Shown piece after piece: positions 1 through 7,695 of a DNA stretch of 33,710 nucleotides (within the stretch, counting starts at the first letter, position 1; the number at the start of each line of letters is the position of its first letter). The stretch lies in contig JAISJR010000011.1 of the NCBI GenBank assembly GCA_031261425.1, positions 1 through 33,710 on the forward strand, given 5' to 3'. Below the pieces are notes generated by a model that was not told the origin of the DNA, did not search any database, and worked only from the letters and a program-made list of their open reading frames with translations. The DNA comes from Planctomycetota bacterium. GTDB lineage: Bacteria > Planctomycetota > SZUA-567. The position numbers were made by a program, and so were the translations under genes.

Positions 1-107
1 ACAATTAACAATTGTGGAGTTTGATTTTCAAATTCGTCCGGCGAAATTGATAATGGAGCGAAGCGACATCCACAATTGTTAATTGTAAATTGTTAATTGT
101 TAATTAG
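1..107. repeat. Intergenic palindromic repeat, ATTAACA-type arms (cut by window start)
   Basis: The left arm (from position 1) and right arm (70-106) are complementary tandem copies of ACAATTA/TTAATTG. They enclose the core GTGGAGTTTGAT (14-25) and a variable centre. The right arm supplies the last codons and stop of the epimerase gene that ends at 93. Confidence 0.75.
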
Positions 108-1049
108 TTCTTCCAGTACTGCCGTCAGCGGCGTTTGCGGCGCGTAGCCCAGCGCCGCGCGGAGCGCGGTCGAGTCCGGGCGGCGGTGTTGCAAATCGAC
201 AAAATTCTCGCCGTAAATTTCCGCGTAACTGCGATAGACAATCGGCGACGAACTGCCGGTTAATTTGATGACCAACTTCGCCAAGTCGGCGATGGTGATT
301 TCCTGATGGTTGCCGATGTTGTAGGTGTTGCCGGCGGTCTGCGGTTTTTCGCTTAAATCGGCGATGGCGCGCGCGACCTCGCGCACGGCGGTAAAACAGC
401 GCGACTGCGAGCCGTCGCCGTGGACGATGAGCGGGCGCCCCTCTTTCGCCGCGGCGATGAAATTCGGCACGACCATGCCGTAGCGCCCGACCTGTCGCGG
501 TCCGACGGTGTTGAACAGGCGCACAATCGTTACCGGCAAGCCGTCGGCGTGAAAATGCGCGTAGGCGTAAAATTCGTCGAGCAGTTTCGCGGCGGCGTAG
601 CACCAGCGGCGGTGCTTGCTGTTGCCGATGATGGACGCGGCGTCTTCAACGAACGTCGCCTGCGGATTTTCGCCATAGACCTCGCTGGTCGAGGCAATCA
701 CCGTCCGCTTGCCGAAAACGGCGCAGGCGTCGAGCAACGTCCGCGTGGCGTCCAAATTGCGGTTGATGGTGCCGACGGTGTTTTCCATCACTTTTTTGAC
801 GCCGACGACGGCGGCAAGGTGAAACACGGCGTCGGCGTCTTTGACGAGCGCGCTGGTGATGACGCGGTCTTCGACAATGCCGTTAACGAAACGGAAACGC
901 GGGTTGCCGTCGAGCGCCGCCAAATTGCTTCGGCGACCGGTCGAGAGGTCGTCCAACACGACGCAGTGCCAGCCGCGTTCAATCAACAATTCCGTCAAAT
1001 GACTGCCGATGAAACCGGCGCCGCCGGTAATTAACGCCGCTTGAGCCAT
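93..1049 (-). CDS. NAD-dependent epimerase/dehydratase (extended SDR, nucleotide-sugar)
   Basis: This 318-residue protein is a cytoplasmic extended short-chain dehydrogenase, probably acting on an NDP-sugar such as a UDP-glucuronate or UDP-hexose. The sequence shows the dinucleotide-binding GGAGFIG at residues 9-15, a serine region STSEVYG at 120-126 and the catalytic YAAAK at 151-155. The length is normal for the family. The ATG at 1049 is preceded by GGGAG and, further up, by TACAAT, which supports the start. The next gene upstream on the same strand is a glycosyltransferase, so a role in cell-surface glycan synthesis is inferred. The last residues (INN) and the stop lie in an intergenic repeat arm. 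The exact substrate (decarboxylase versus 4-epimerase) cannot be told from this alone. Confidence 0.9.
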   Translation of the reverse strand: MAQAALITGGAGFIGSHLTELLIERGWHCVVLDDLSTGRRSNLAALDGNPRFRFVNGIVEDRVITSALVKDADAVFHLAAVVGVKKVMENTVGTINRNLDATRTLLDACAVFGKRTVIASTSEVYGENPQATFVEDAASIIGNSKHRRWCYAAAKLLDEFYAYAHFHADGLPVTIVRLFNTVGPRQVGRYGMVVPNFIAAAKEGRPLIVHGDGSQSRCFTAVREVARAIADLSEKPQTAGNTYNIGNHQEITIADLAKLVIKLTGSSSPIVYRSYAEIYGENFVDLQHRRPDSTALRAALGYAPQTPLTAVLEELINN

Positions 1050-1096
1050 AGCATTTCTCCCAATAAAAAAAGTTCGCCGGTCGCGAAAAAGAACGG

Positions 1097-1125
1097 ATTG
1101 TAGCCGGTGAATTAAAAATTAAAAA
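1097..1125 (-). promoter_or_regulatory. Possible sigma-70 type promoter of the epimerase gene
   Basis: On the minus strand a TACAAT -10 hexamer lies at 1097-1102, followed by CCG, about 48 bases before the ATG at 1049. A -35 at 17-base spacing would be the weak TTTTTA, inside the AT-rich repeat arm. The same TACAATC context appears before metK and gcvPB. Confidence 0.35.
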
Positions 1126-1548
1126 TTAAGAATTAAAAATGGTGGAGTTTGACGGTCAAAATCGCTTCGCGCAGTTTTGATAATTATTCCGTTAAACGCC
1201 CCGCAGGGGCGGCGCGTAACAGCCCAGCGCAACGCGCTGGGTAAAAAGTTGTCCATAAAAAACACGCGCCCTGTAAGGGCAAGGCAAAAAATTTCCACTG
1301 CCCTTACAGGGCGCATTTTCCGGCAACGCTAACCCGGTCCCGCCGGAAAATCGATACCGCCGATTTTCCGGCGGGCTGGGCTGTTATGCTCTGCCGCTTC
1401 GCGGCGACGGTCGGAATAATTTATCAAATCACCACCCCGTCAGGCGCGGAAGTGCCTCGCGCCTGCCACCCCTCCGTAGAGGGGAATTTATTTGCCGCGC
1501 TTCGCGCTCTTTCTTTCAACTCTCAACTCTTAACTCTCAACTCTGTTC
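1110..1548. repeat. Composite intergenic repeat with mismatched arms
   Basis: The gap between the epimerase and glycosyltransferase genes holds no gene. It starts with an ATTAAAA arm (1110-1140) and the core GGTGGAGTTTGA. GC-rich palindromes follow (CCCCGCAGGGGCGG, CCCAGCGCAACGCGCTGGG, CGCCCTGTAAGGGC, GCCGGAAAATCG...CGATTTTCCGGC). Next is a partial CACCCCGTCAGGCG...CCCCTCCGTAGAGGGG module, and it ends in a GAGTTGA-type arm (about 1513-1548). Positions about 1195-1420 are closely similar to 15111-15330. The right arm encodes the C-terminus of the glycosyltransferase. Confidence 0.75.
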
Positions 1549-2620
1549 TTTCCAACAACCGCCGGTATTCGTTCGCCATTTTTTCGACCTCAAAGCGTCG
1601 CGCGGATTGTTGTCCGGCGGCGGCGAGGCGGCGGCGGAGGTCGGGATTGACCGATAATTTTTGCAAGGCGGCGGCGAGGGCGTCCGCGTCCGGCGGCGTC
1701 AACAAACCGTTTTCGCCGTCGGCGACGATTTCGCGAAGCGGCGGCAAATCGGCGGCAATCACCGCCGCGCCGCAGGATTGCGCTTCCGCCGCGACCAGCC
1801 CGAACCCTTCATAGCGCGACGGCATCACCGCAATATCGAGCGCCGCCAGAAATTTTTCCGGCGCGGCGATTTCTCCGCAAAAAAGAATATGCGGCAAATT
1901 TAAGTCCGCCGCGAGTTCGCGTAATTTTCTCTCCTCGCTTCCCGCGCCGCCGACGACCCACGCGACTTGGGGCGCTAATTCCGGCGCGAGGTTCATCAAT
2001 GCGGCAATCGCGCGAATAAAAATATCGACGCCTTTTTGCGGCGCGAGCCGTCCTAAAAAGCCGACCGTGAGCGCGGCGGCGGGAAAATTTAATTCGCGCC
2101 GCAACGCTTCGCGGTCGGCGGCAGGACGGAATTTTTCCAAGTCAATGCCGTTGTAAATCACCGGAAAAAATTCGGCGGGCAAGCCGGTTTTTTGCCGCTG
2201 AAAATCGGCGACGGCTTGCGACACGCAGACCTCGCCGGCGGCAAGACGCGCGGTGAGGCGGTCAAGAAAAAAATGCCACGGGCGCGGGCGGGTTTCCATA
2301 ATGTGGCAGGTGGAAAGCGCCGGTATATGCAGTCCGGCGGCGGCGAGCCGTCCGAGGAGATTGGCGTGAAAAAGGTGCGTGTGCAAAACGCGCGGGCGAA
2401 GTTCACGCAATAACCGGCGCAACCGCCACACGACGCCCACATCGGTTTTGCGCCGCGCGCCCAAGTCATACACGGCGACGCCGCGCTCGCGAAGCCGGTC
2501 GGCAAAAACGCCGCGCCCGTCCAACGCCGCGACCGCGACTTGCGGCAGGCGCGTCGCCAATTCAAACACCACGCGCTCGGCGCCGCCCGCGCCCAATTCG
2601 GTTATCAGTTCTAATATCAT
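1523..2620 (-). CDS. Glycosyltransferase family 4 (GT-B fold)
   Basis: The protein transfers a sugar from an activated donor to a glycan or lipid acceptor at the cytoplasmic membrane face. It is 365 residues from the chosen ATG at 2620 (MILELITELGAGGAERVVFE). An upstream in-frame start would run into intergenic repeat sequence and is rejected. The N-terminal GAGGAE motif (10-15), the interdomain GFLGRLAPQKGVD and the C-terminal EGFGLVAAE, which matches the E-x7-E donor motif of GT4 enzymes (around residue 270), are all visible. It lies upstream of the epimerase gene on the same strand, across a repeat-filled gap of about 470 bases. The last residues ELRVKS and the stop come from a GAGTTGA repeat arm rather than from family sequence. 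Donor and acceptor are unknown. Confidence 0.9.
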   Translation of the reverse strand: MILELITELGAGGAERVVFELATRLPQVAVAALDGRGVFADRLRERGVAVYDLGARRKTDVGVVWRLRRLLRELRPRVLHTHLFHANLLGRLAAAGLHIPALSTCHIMETRPRPWHFFLDRLTARLAAGEVCVSQAVADFQRQKTGLPAEFFPVIYNGIDLEKFRPAADREALRRELNFPAAALTVGFLGRLAPQKGVDIFIRAIAALMNLAPELAPQVAWVVGGAGSEERKLRELAADLNLPHILFCGEIAAPEKFLAALDIAVMPSRYEGFGLVAAEAQSCGAAVIAADLPPLREIVADGENGLLTPPDADALAAALQKLSVNPDLRRRLAAAGQQSARRFEVEKMANEYRRLLERTELRVKS

Positions 2621-2634
2621 TTTTTTTCCGTTAA

Positions 2635-3010
2635 TCGCCCTGAAAGGGCGAAATATATCAGCCCAGGGTAAGGCACACGCTCTACCGTGCCGCCACCCTG
2701 GGTAGAGGTTGATTGATAAAACCATCCGACAGTTCCGCCGTTAGGCGGCAAACGCCGCCTCCGGCGGCGAGAGCGGTTCGCCAAAACGCGGCGAACCGTC
2801 CAATTGCGGTTGGCGCTTCGCGCCGTTTTTACCCAGGGTGGCGCGGCTGATAGAGCATCGCCGCTTACCCTGGGCTGATATGTTTCGCGCTTTCAGCGCG
2901 GTTGTCGGAATAAATTATCAAAATCGCGTAACACGATTTTTTAATTCGCTTCGCGCCATTTTGATAATTGCTCCTTAATTTTTAATTTGTAATTTTTAAT
3001 TTTTAATTCT
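2635..3010. repeat. Composite palindromic intergenic repeat
   Basis: No gene is seen in this gap. It contains an inverted pair: CAGCCCAGGGTAAGG...CCACCCTGGGTA (about 2669-2705) and TACCCAGGGTGGCG...CTTACCCTGGGCTG (about 2830-2878). Between them is a GGCGGCAAACGCCGCC type hairpin. The core ATTCGCTTCGCGCCATTTTGATAATTGCTCC and an ATTAAAA-type right arm (about 2973-3009) follow and run up to the stop of the next gene. Confidence 0.7.
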
Positions 3011-6000
3011 TTAAGGTAGCGGCACAAAGCGCAAATCCCAGCGCGTCAATTTGTCGGCGGCGAGGCAGAACCGGCGGAACGCCGGATAATCCGCCGCCGC
3101 AATCCGCGCCGCCGTTATTTGCAATTCATAGGTGATTTCGAGCGAGTCGGCGTCCGCGATAAAACTCACTTTCAGCGACCCGAATTTTTCCTTGACGGTC
3201 AACGGATTGAGCGCGTTGGTCAATTCCCACGTTTCGGGAAAATTGATGACGACGGTTCGTTGAATGGTCAGCAACGCCGGCAACACCACGTCGCAATCGC
3301 GCCGCGAATGGGGGGCGAACGCTTCCGTCCAACTCGCCGGCGTCGCGCCGTCGTAACAGAATTTTCCCGCGAGCAACGGCGCCGGCACGCGGCACAACAC
3401 GCTGTTCGCCGCCTCTTTCGCGTAATTCCGCAAGCGCAACCGCCCGTCCAAACTCGCCTCGTCCGCCGTGTTCGGAACATTGGCGTCCGCGTCGCTTGCA
3501 TCGGCGATGCTCGCATCGGCGATGCTTGTATCGGCGATACTCGCGTCCGTCGCGTTTGCCATATCGACGGCAACATTGTTCACCACGCCCGCCGCGACGT
3601 GTCCGTATTTTTCACCGGCGATAATTTTCAGCACGTCGTCCCAGGTGTTTTCGTCGCGAAACCACGCGCGGAGAAAGAACGCCGTTTGTCCGCGTCCGGC
3701 GAAATCGACTTCCATTTCGGCGTCGCCGGACGGCTCCAACGTCAGCATCGTGTTTTCGCGCCAAACGTTGTTGGCGGCGCGATACGGCTCCGTCGCCGTG
3801 ATTTCCGCGCCGTCGTCGCGCACGATGACCGCCTGCGCGCCCTGTATCGAAAACGGCACGCTACCGAGCGCGCGGAAATCCATCGTGCCGTCGAGGAATA
3901 ATTTTTGTCCGTCGAGTTCGACGACGGAAATGCAGTGATTGAAATGTCCGAGCAACGGCAAGGTCAGGTCTTCGTTGCCGCGCCCTTCGTCGGCGTCGGT
4001 CGCGTAAATCAACACCGGATACGCGGTCAAGCCGAGCGCCCGCGCCATCACGTTGATAAGCGTGGTCTTGTCTTTGCAGTCGCCGAAGCGGCGGGTGAAA
4101 ATCGCGCCGGCGCTGTAGGGTTTGAAGCCGTGCACGCCGAACGCCCAGTCGTGATTGCGGACTTCCCGCGTTACCCATTCAAACACCGCCGCGAGACGCG
4201 CGCGCGGCGTCGGTTCGGCGTCGCGGATTTCCGCGACTTTTTCGGCGATTTCCGGCGTTTCGAGTTGCTGACTTTTGATTAGCCCCCAATACCACCGCGC
4301 CAGCGCGTTCCAATCCTGAAACGTCGAAACCGCGAGGGTGGGGCTGAGTTCCTTCGCCGGCGGCGCGTAATTTTCGTCCGGCAACGGCGGCAAGTTTTTC
4401 AACTCCCACGCCCATTCGCGTCTGCCGTCCGGCAGAGTTCGCGGCGCGGTCTCCGCCGCGCCGTTCGCGGCGTGGAAAAATAATTTTTTGTCGGGCGGCG
4501 CGACGAGCGCGTAGCGCGACACGGCGGTAAATTCGTCCTGCCGGAAGCGATGCGTGTAGCCGAAATAATCGCCGAAAAAGTCGGGGCGGTTTTGTTCGAC
4601 AATATAGGCGACCTCGACGACATCGCCGCGATTGAGCGCCGGAAAAACCGCCATCGCCACCTGTTGCGTGTCGCCCGGCGCAAGTCCGGCGGCGTTGCGG
4701 GCGGCGGGGACGATTGGCGCTTCGTTGACGCTTCCGTCTTCGGTCAGCACCCGCGCCGCGAGGAAGCGCACCGTTTCGTTTTCCGGGTCATACCACACCG
4801 GCGCGCGCCGCGTTTTTTCGGCGCCGGCGGGCGTGAGAATTTTATAGAGCGTCCGGTAGCCGCGCCGCTTCGTGCCGTCGGCGTGCAACTCGTCGATTTG
4901 CTCCCGCCAATAAATCAGCCGGTCGCCGCCGGTCGCCGCGCTCGCGACTTGTTCGGCGAGCGGCGCGACAAATTCGGCAAGGTCGGGAATTTCGGTCAAT
5001 AATTCCGGCAGAACTTTGCCGCGATATTTCAAGTAATCGCGGGTCTTGCCGAGCGTCGGGTCGAGCGTCAGCGCGGTCGTGAAATCCGCTTCCGCCGCGG
5101 CGCCGTCGCCGTTCGCCAAATGCCGCCGTCCGCGCAATTCATACAGCGTCGCCGCCTGCGGCGCGAGCGTTAAGGTCTCGTTAATAAAATTTTCGGCTTC
5201 TTGTTTATCGCCCGCCGCGTCGCCGATTAGAATTTCCGCCAGCGCGAGGCGCGCGGTCAAATCCTCCGGTCGCAGGTCTAAATAATCGCGCCAAAGTTGC
5301 GCCGCCGCCGCGACCTCGCCGAAACCGCGGCTGATATTCGCCGCGTCGCGGACGAGGTCGCGTTGCAGGCGATTGTTTTTCAGCAACGCCAATTCGACGT
5401 TCAGCGCCGCCGCCGCTTGTCCGTTGCGGAGCAAAACTTCGGCGTATTTTTGCCGGACGGCGGGAAAGTGCGGATGCCGTTTCGCCAAATTTTCCATCAG
5501 CGTCAGGGCGCGCGTTTCCCAGCCGCGCCGTAAATAAATTTCCGCCTGCGCGACGTTGGCGAGCGGCGAGAGCGGGGCGGCGGCGAGGGCGCGGTCTAAA
5601 TACTCGCCGGCGCGTTCGGGACTGCCCATTGAATTAAGGTAATACTCGGCGAGCGCGGTCAGCGCGACGACGTGGCGCGGCGCCAAATCGAGAACTTTCA
5701 GCAACGCGAGACGGCGCATATTTTCGTCGCGGTCGATGAGCGGGCGGGACGTTTCGTCGGAGACCTCGGCGAGCGCCAGCGGATAAATCGCCTCGCGCGG
5801 CGCGAGGCGCATCGCCTGCATCAGCAATTGCCGCAACGCCGGCGAGTAGTCGCCCAAAATTTGCCGTTGCGCCAAGACCAGCGCGTAAAAATAACGGGCG
5901 CGGGCGTCGCGCGGCGCGGCGTCGATTTGTTTTTTCAGCGCCGCCAAACCGCCGAGTTCGCAATCCTCGACCACCGTCGGCATTAGTCGCACGTCCGCCG

Positions 6001-7135
6001 ACCGCGCCGGATTTTGGGCGACTTCGGCGGTTACATTTTTAACGCCGGTCAGCGGCGAGCCGTCCGGCGCGGTGAGCGCGAGCATCAGTCCCCAGTCGGC
6101 GGCGGCTTGTCCGACTTTGCACAAAATCAAATTCAAACCCTTTTGCGCCGGCACGGCGAAATTGACTTGTCCGAAGCGGGCTTGCCGGTCGAGGTCTTCG
6201 CGAAAGACCTCGGTGCCGTTGACGAAAATCGCGAGCGAGTCGGCGGCGCCCGCGCGGAGGGCGATGGTTTGGGCTTCATCGACTTCTAAAAACAACGCGG
6301 CGTAAGCGAGCGTTTCGTCGGCGGGCTGAAGCAGGGAGGTGAAGTCGAGATACGCGAGCGGGTCGGTCGAATGAAACGGTCGCCAGCGGAGCGGATTTTT
6401 TTTGCCGTCATAGACGGCGGCGAAATCGGGCAAGCCGGTTTCGTTGACGAGGTCTTGCGCAAAAGCGTAGCCGCGCTCGTTGGCGAAGGGACCGAGAATT
6501 AAAAAGTCGCGTTGTAAATTGAGGTCGGCGGTGAATTTCTCGGCGGCGGCGCGGTCGCCGCGGCGGAGCGCCATCTCGGCGGCGGCGCGAACGGCGAAAA
6601 GTTTGTTGACCGCGGGAAAACGCGGCGCGGCGATAAGCCGGTCGAGAACGGCGGCGAAGTCGGCGGCGTCGCCGGTCAGCGCGGAGAGCGCGGTTAATTT
6701 GCCGATTAAAAATTCGGCAACGGCGCCGTCGTCCGGCGAAACGTCTTTCGGTGAAACGTCTTTCGCGGCGGCATTTTCCGGCGTTGGCGCGGCGGAGGCG
6801 GCGGACGCCGCGATGGACGCGAGCGCGTTTTGATATTCGAGTTGGGCGCTCAAAAATTCGCCCCGCGCGAAAAAATCCTCGGCGGCGCGAATGTGAGAGA
6901 GCGGCTCTGCCGGCGACGATAACTCAGCGTCGTTGTCGGCGGCGTTATCGGAAGCGTCGCCGTTGCCGGCGGAACTTTCAGCGGCGACTTCATTGACAGT
7001 ATCGGCGGCGGCGGAATTTTCGGCGGTCGCCGCGGTCGCCTCTACGGCATTATCGGCGGCGGTTTCGGCGGCGATAACCGCCCCCCAAAACAGCGACAAC
7101 CATAAAAAAAAAGCGCGAACGGCAAGTTTGTTCAT
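3011..7135 (-). CDS. Secreted TPR / DUF3857 / transglutaminase-like protein
   Basis: This is a very large exported protein (1374 residues). Residues 1-22 form a signal peptide (MNKLAVRAFFLWLSLFWG..., probable cut after AIA), followed by an Ala/Asn/Asp-rich low-complexity stretch to about 80. Helical TPR-like repeats occupy roughly 400-720. A DUF3857-like beta domain follows (about 760-930), then a transglutaminase-like domain with the triad Cys1020 (FGDCKDKTT), His1067 (GHFNHC) and Asp1082 (LDGTMDF). The C-terminal beta region contains a micro-repeat of SIADA units near residues 1195-1220. The DUF3857-transglutaminase pairing is widespread, but its substrate is generally unknown. A periplasmic or outer-surface cross-linking or proteolytic role is inference. 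The start at 7135 has AAAGGA at good spacing. It may be translated alone, as the next upstream gene is tatA after a gap of 42 bases. Confidence 0.85.
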   Translation of the reverse strand: MNKLAVRAFFLWLSLFWGAVIAAETAADNAVEATAATAENSAAADTVNEVAAESSAGNGDASDNAADNDAELSSPAEPLSHIRAAEDFFARGEFLSAQLEYQNALASIAASAASAAPTPENAAAKDVSPKDVSPDDGAVAEFLIGKLTALSALTGDAADFAAVLDRLIAAPRFPAVNKLFAVRAAAEMALRRGDRAAAEKFTADLNLQRDFLILGPFANERGYAFAQDLVNETGLPDFAAVYDGKKNPLRWRPFHSTDPLAYLDFTSLLQPADETLAYAALFLEVDEAQTIALRAGAADSLAIFVNGTEVFREDLDRQARFGQVNFAVPAQKGLNLILCKVGQAAADWGLMLALTAPDGSPLTGVKNVTAEVAQNPARSADVRLMPTVVEDCELGGLAALKKQIDAAPRDARARYFYALVLAQRQILGDYSPALRQLLMQAMRLAPREAIYPLALAEVSDETSRPLIDRDENMRRLALLKVLDLAPRHVVALTALAEYYLNSMGSPERAGEYLDRALAAAPLSPLANVAQAEIYLRRGWETRALTLMENLAKRHPHFPAVRQKYAEVLLRNGQAAAALNVELALLKNNRLQRDLVRDAANISRGFGEVAAAAQLWRDYLDLRPEDLTARLALAEILIGDAAGDKQEAENFINETLTLAPQAATLYELRGRRHLANGDGAAAEADFTTALTLDPTLGKTRDYLKYRGKVLPELLTEIPDLAEFVAPLAEQVASAATGGDRLIYWREQIDELHADGTKRRGYRTLYKILTPAGAEKTRRAPVWYDPENETVRFLAARVLTEDGSVNEAPIVPAARNAAGLAPGDTQQVAMAVFPALNRGDVVEVAYIVEQNRPDFFGDYFGYTHRFRQDEFTAVSRYALVAPPDKKLFFHAANGAAETAPRTLPDGRREWAWELKNLPPLPDENYAPPAKELSPTLAVSTFQDWNALARWYWGLIKSQQLETPEIAEKVAEIRDAEPTPRARLAAVFEWVTREVRNHDWAFGVHGFKPYSAGAIFTRRFGDCKDKTTLINVMARALGLTAYPVLIYATDADEGRGNEDLTLPLLGHFNHCISVVELDGQKLFLDGTMDFRALGSVPFSIQGAQAVIVRDDGAEITATEPYRAANNVWRENTMLTLEPSGDAEMEVDFAGRGQTAFFLRAWFRDENTWDDVLKIIAGEKYGHVAAGVVNNVAVDMANATDASIADTSIADASIADASDADANVPNTADEASLDGRLRLRNYAKEAANSVLCRVPAPLLAGKFCYDGATPASWTEAFAPHSRRDCDVVLPALLTIQRTVVINFPETWELTNALNPLTVKEKFGSLKVSFIADADSLEITYELQITAARIAAADYPAFRRFCLAADKLTRWDLRFVPLP
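3485..3550. repeat. 15-base tandem repeat inside the transglutaminase-like gene
   Basis: Four slightly diverged copies of the unit GCATCGGCGATGCTC lie in frame and encode alternating (D/T)(A/T)SIA peptides. The unit is a multiple of three bases, so copy-number change would not shift the frame. Confidence 0.8.
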
Positions 7136-7177
7136 CGGTTTCCTTTGGTGATTGCATAGTTTTTTACGGGCTGAAAA

Positions 7178-7474
7178 TCAGGACAATTTTTCCGCGTTAT
7201 TACTTGCCGCCGCGTGGTCGCCGATTTTGACGGTTTCGGTGATTACCGGCGGCGCGGCGTCGGTGGCGGGCAACGCCGGCGCGAGCGGCTCCTCGACGCC
7301 CTTGACGATTTCGTCTTTCATCTCGGTCATTCCTTTGCGGAACGACACCAACGACTTGCCGAGCGTTCGCCCTAAATCCGGCAGTCGCCGCCCGAACAAC
7401 AACACGCCGGCGACGCCGACAATCAAAATTTCCGACCAGCCCAACGACTGAAAAAATGCGGGAATAACGGACAT
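7178..7474 (-). CDS. tatA: Twin-arginine translocase subunit TatA/E family
   Basis: This small Tat component oligomerises in the inner membrane to pass folded proteins through with TatC. From the ATG at 7474 (preceded by GAGG) it is 98 residues. A short periplasmic N-terminus and transmembrane helix (about 10-27, WSEILIVGVAGVLLFG) are followed by the diagnostic FGRRLPDLGRTLGKSLVSFRKG hinge and amphipathic helix and a variable acidic tail. An in-frame ATG six codons earlier lacks a good ribosome site. TatB is a possible alternative, but the LPDLGRTLGK segment and the short tail favour TatA. No tatC is in the window. The gene lies between metK and the transglutaminase-like gene, all on one strand. 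Confidence 0.9.
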   Translation of the reverse strand: MSVIPAFFQSLGWSEILIVGVAGVLLFGRRLPDLGRTLGKSLVSFRKGMTEMKDEIVKGVEEPLAPALPATDAAPPVITETVKIGDHAAASNNAEKLS

Positions 7475-7552
7475 ACGACCTCGCTTTGCCAAAAATAAAA
7501 AGGTGGAATAGGTTTTCTGCGGCTAATAAAGCCGGTGATTTTTTAATCCACT

Positions 7553-7574
7553 GCCCCACGCTAAAGCGTGGGGC
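7553..7574. other. Strong intergenic hairpin
   Basis: GCCCCACGC-TAAA-GCGTGGGGC is a perfect 9-base-pair stem with a 4-base loop, between the metK stop and the tatA start. No run of T follows on either strand, so it is not a clear intrinsic terminator. It may be a repeat module or an mRNA-processing or stability hairpin. Confidence 0.6.
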
Positions 7575-7591
7575 TATTAAGAGCGCCGCGT

Positions 7592-7663
7592 AACACGAAT
7601 TAAAAATTACGTTGGCGCGTCAAACTCCGCCATTCGTAATTTTTAATTCGTAATTCGTAATTA
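7592..7663. repeat. Short intergenic repeat, ATTAAAA/AATTCGT arms
   Basis: A left arm CACGAATTAAAAATTACG and a right arm of AATTCGTAATTTTTAATTCGTAATTCG enclose a truncated core containing GTCAAACTCCGCC. It sits between metK and tatA. Confidence 0.65.
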
Positions 7664-7695
7664 TTGGCGGTGGCAGAACGCCCCCATAAAGAATC

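Noticed and set aside
1119-1316. Small open frame in the epimerase-glycosyltransferase gap
   Set aside because: It is wholly made of repeat modules that recur at 15033-15418, where the frame is not kept.
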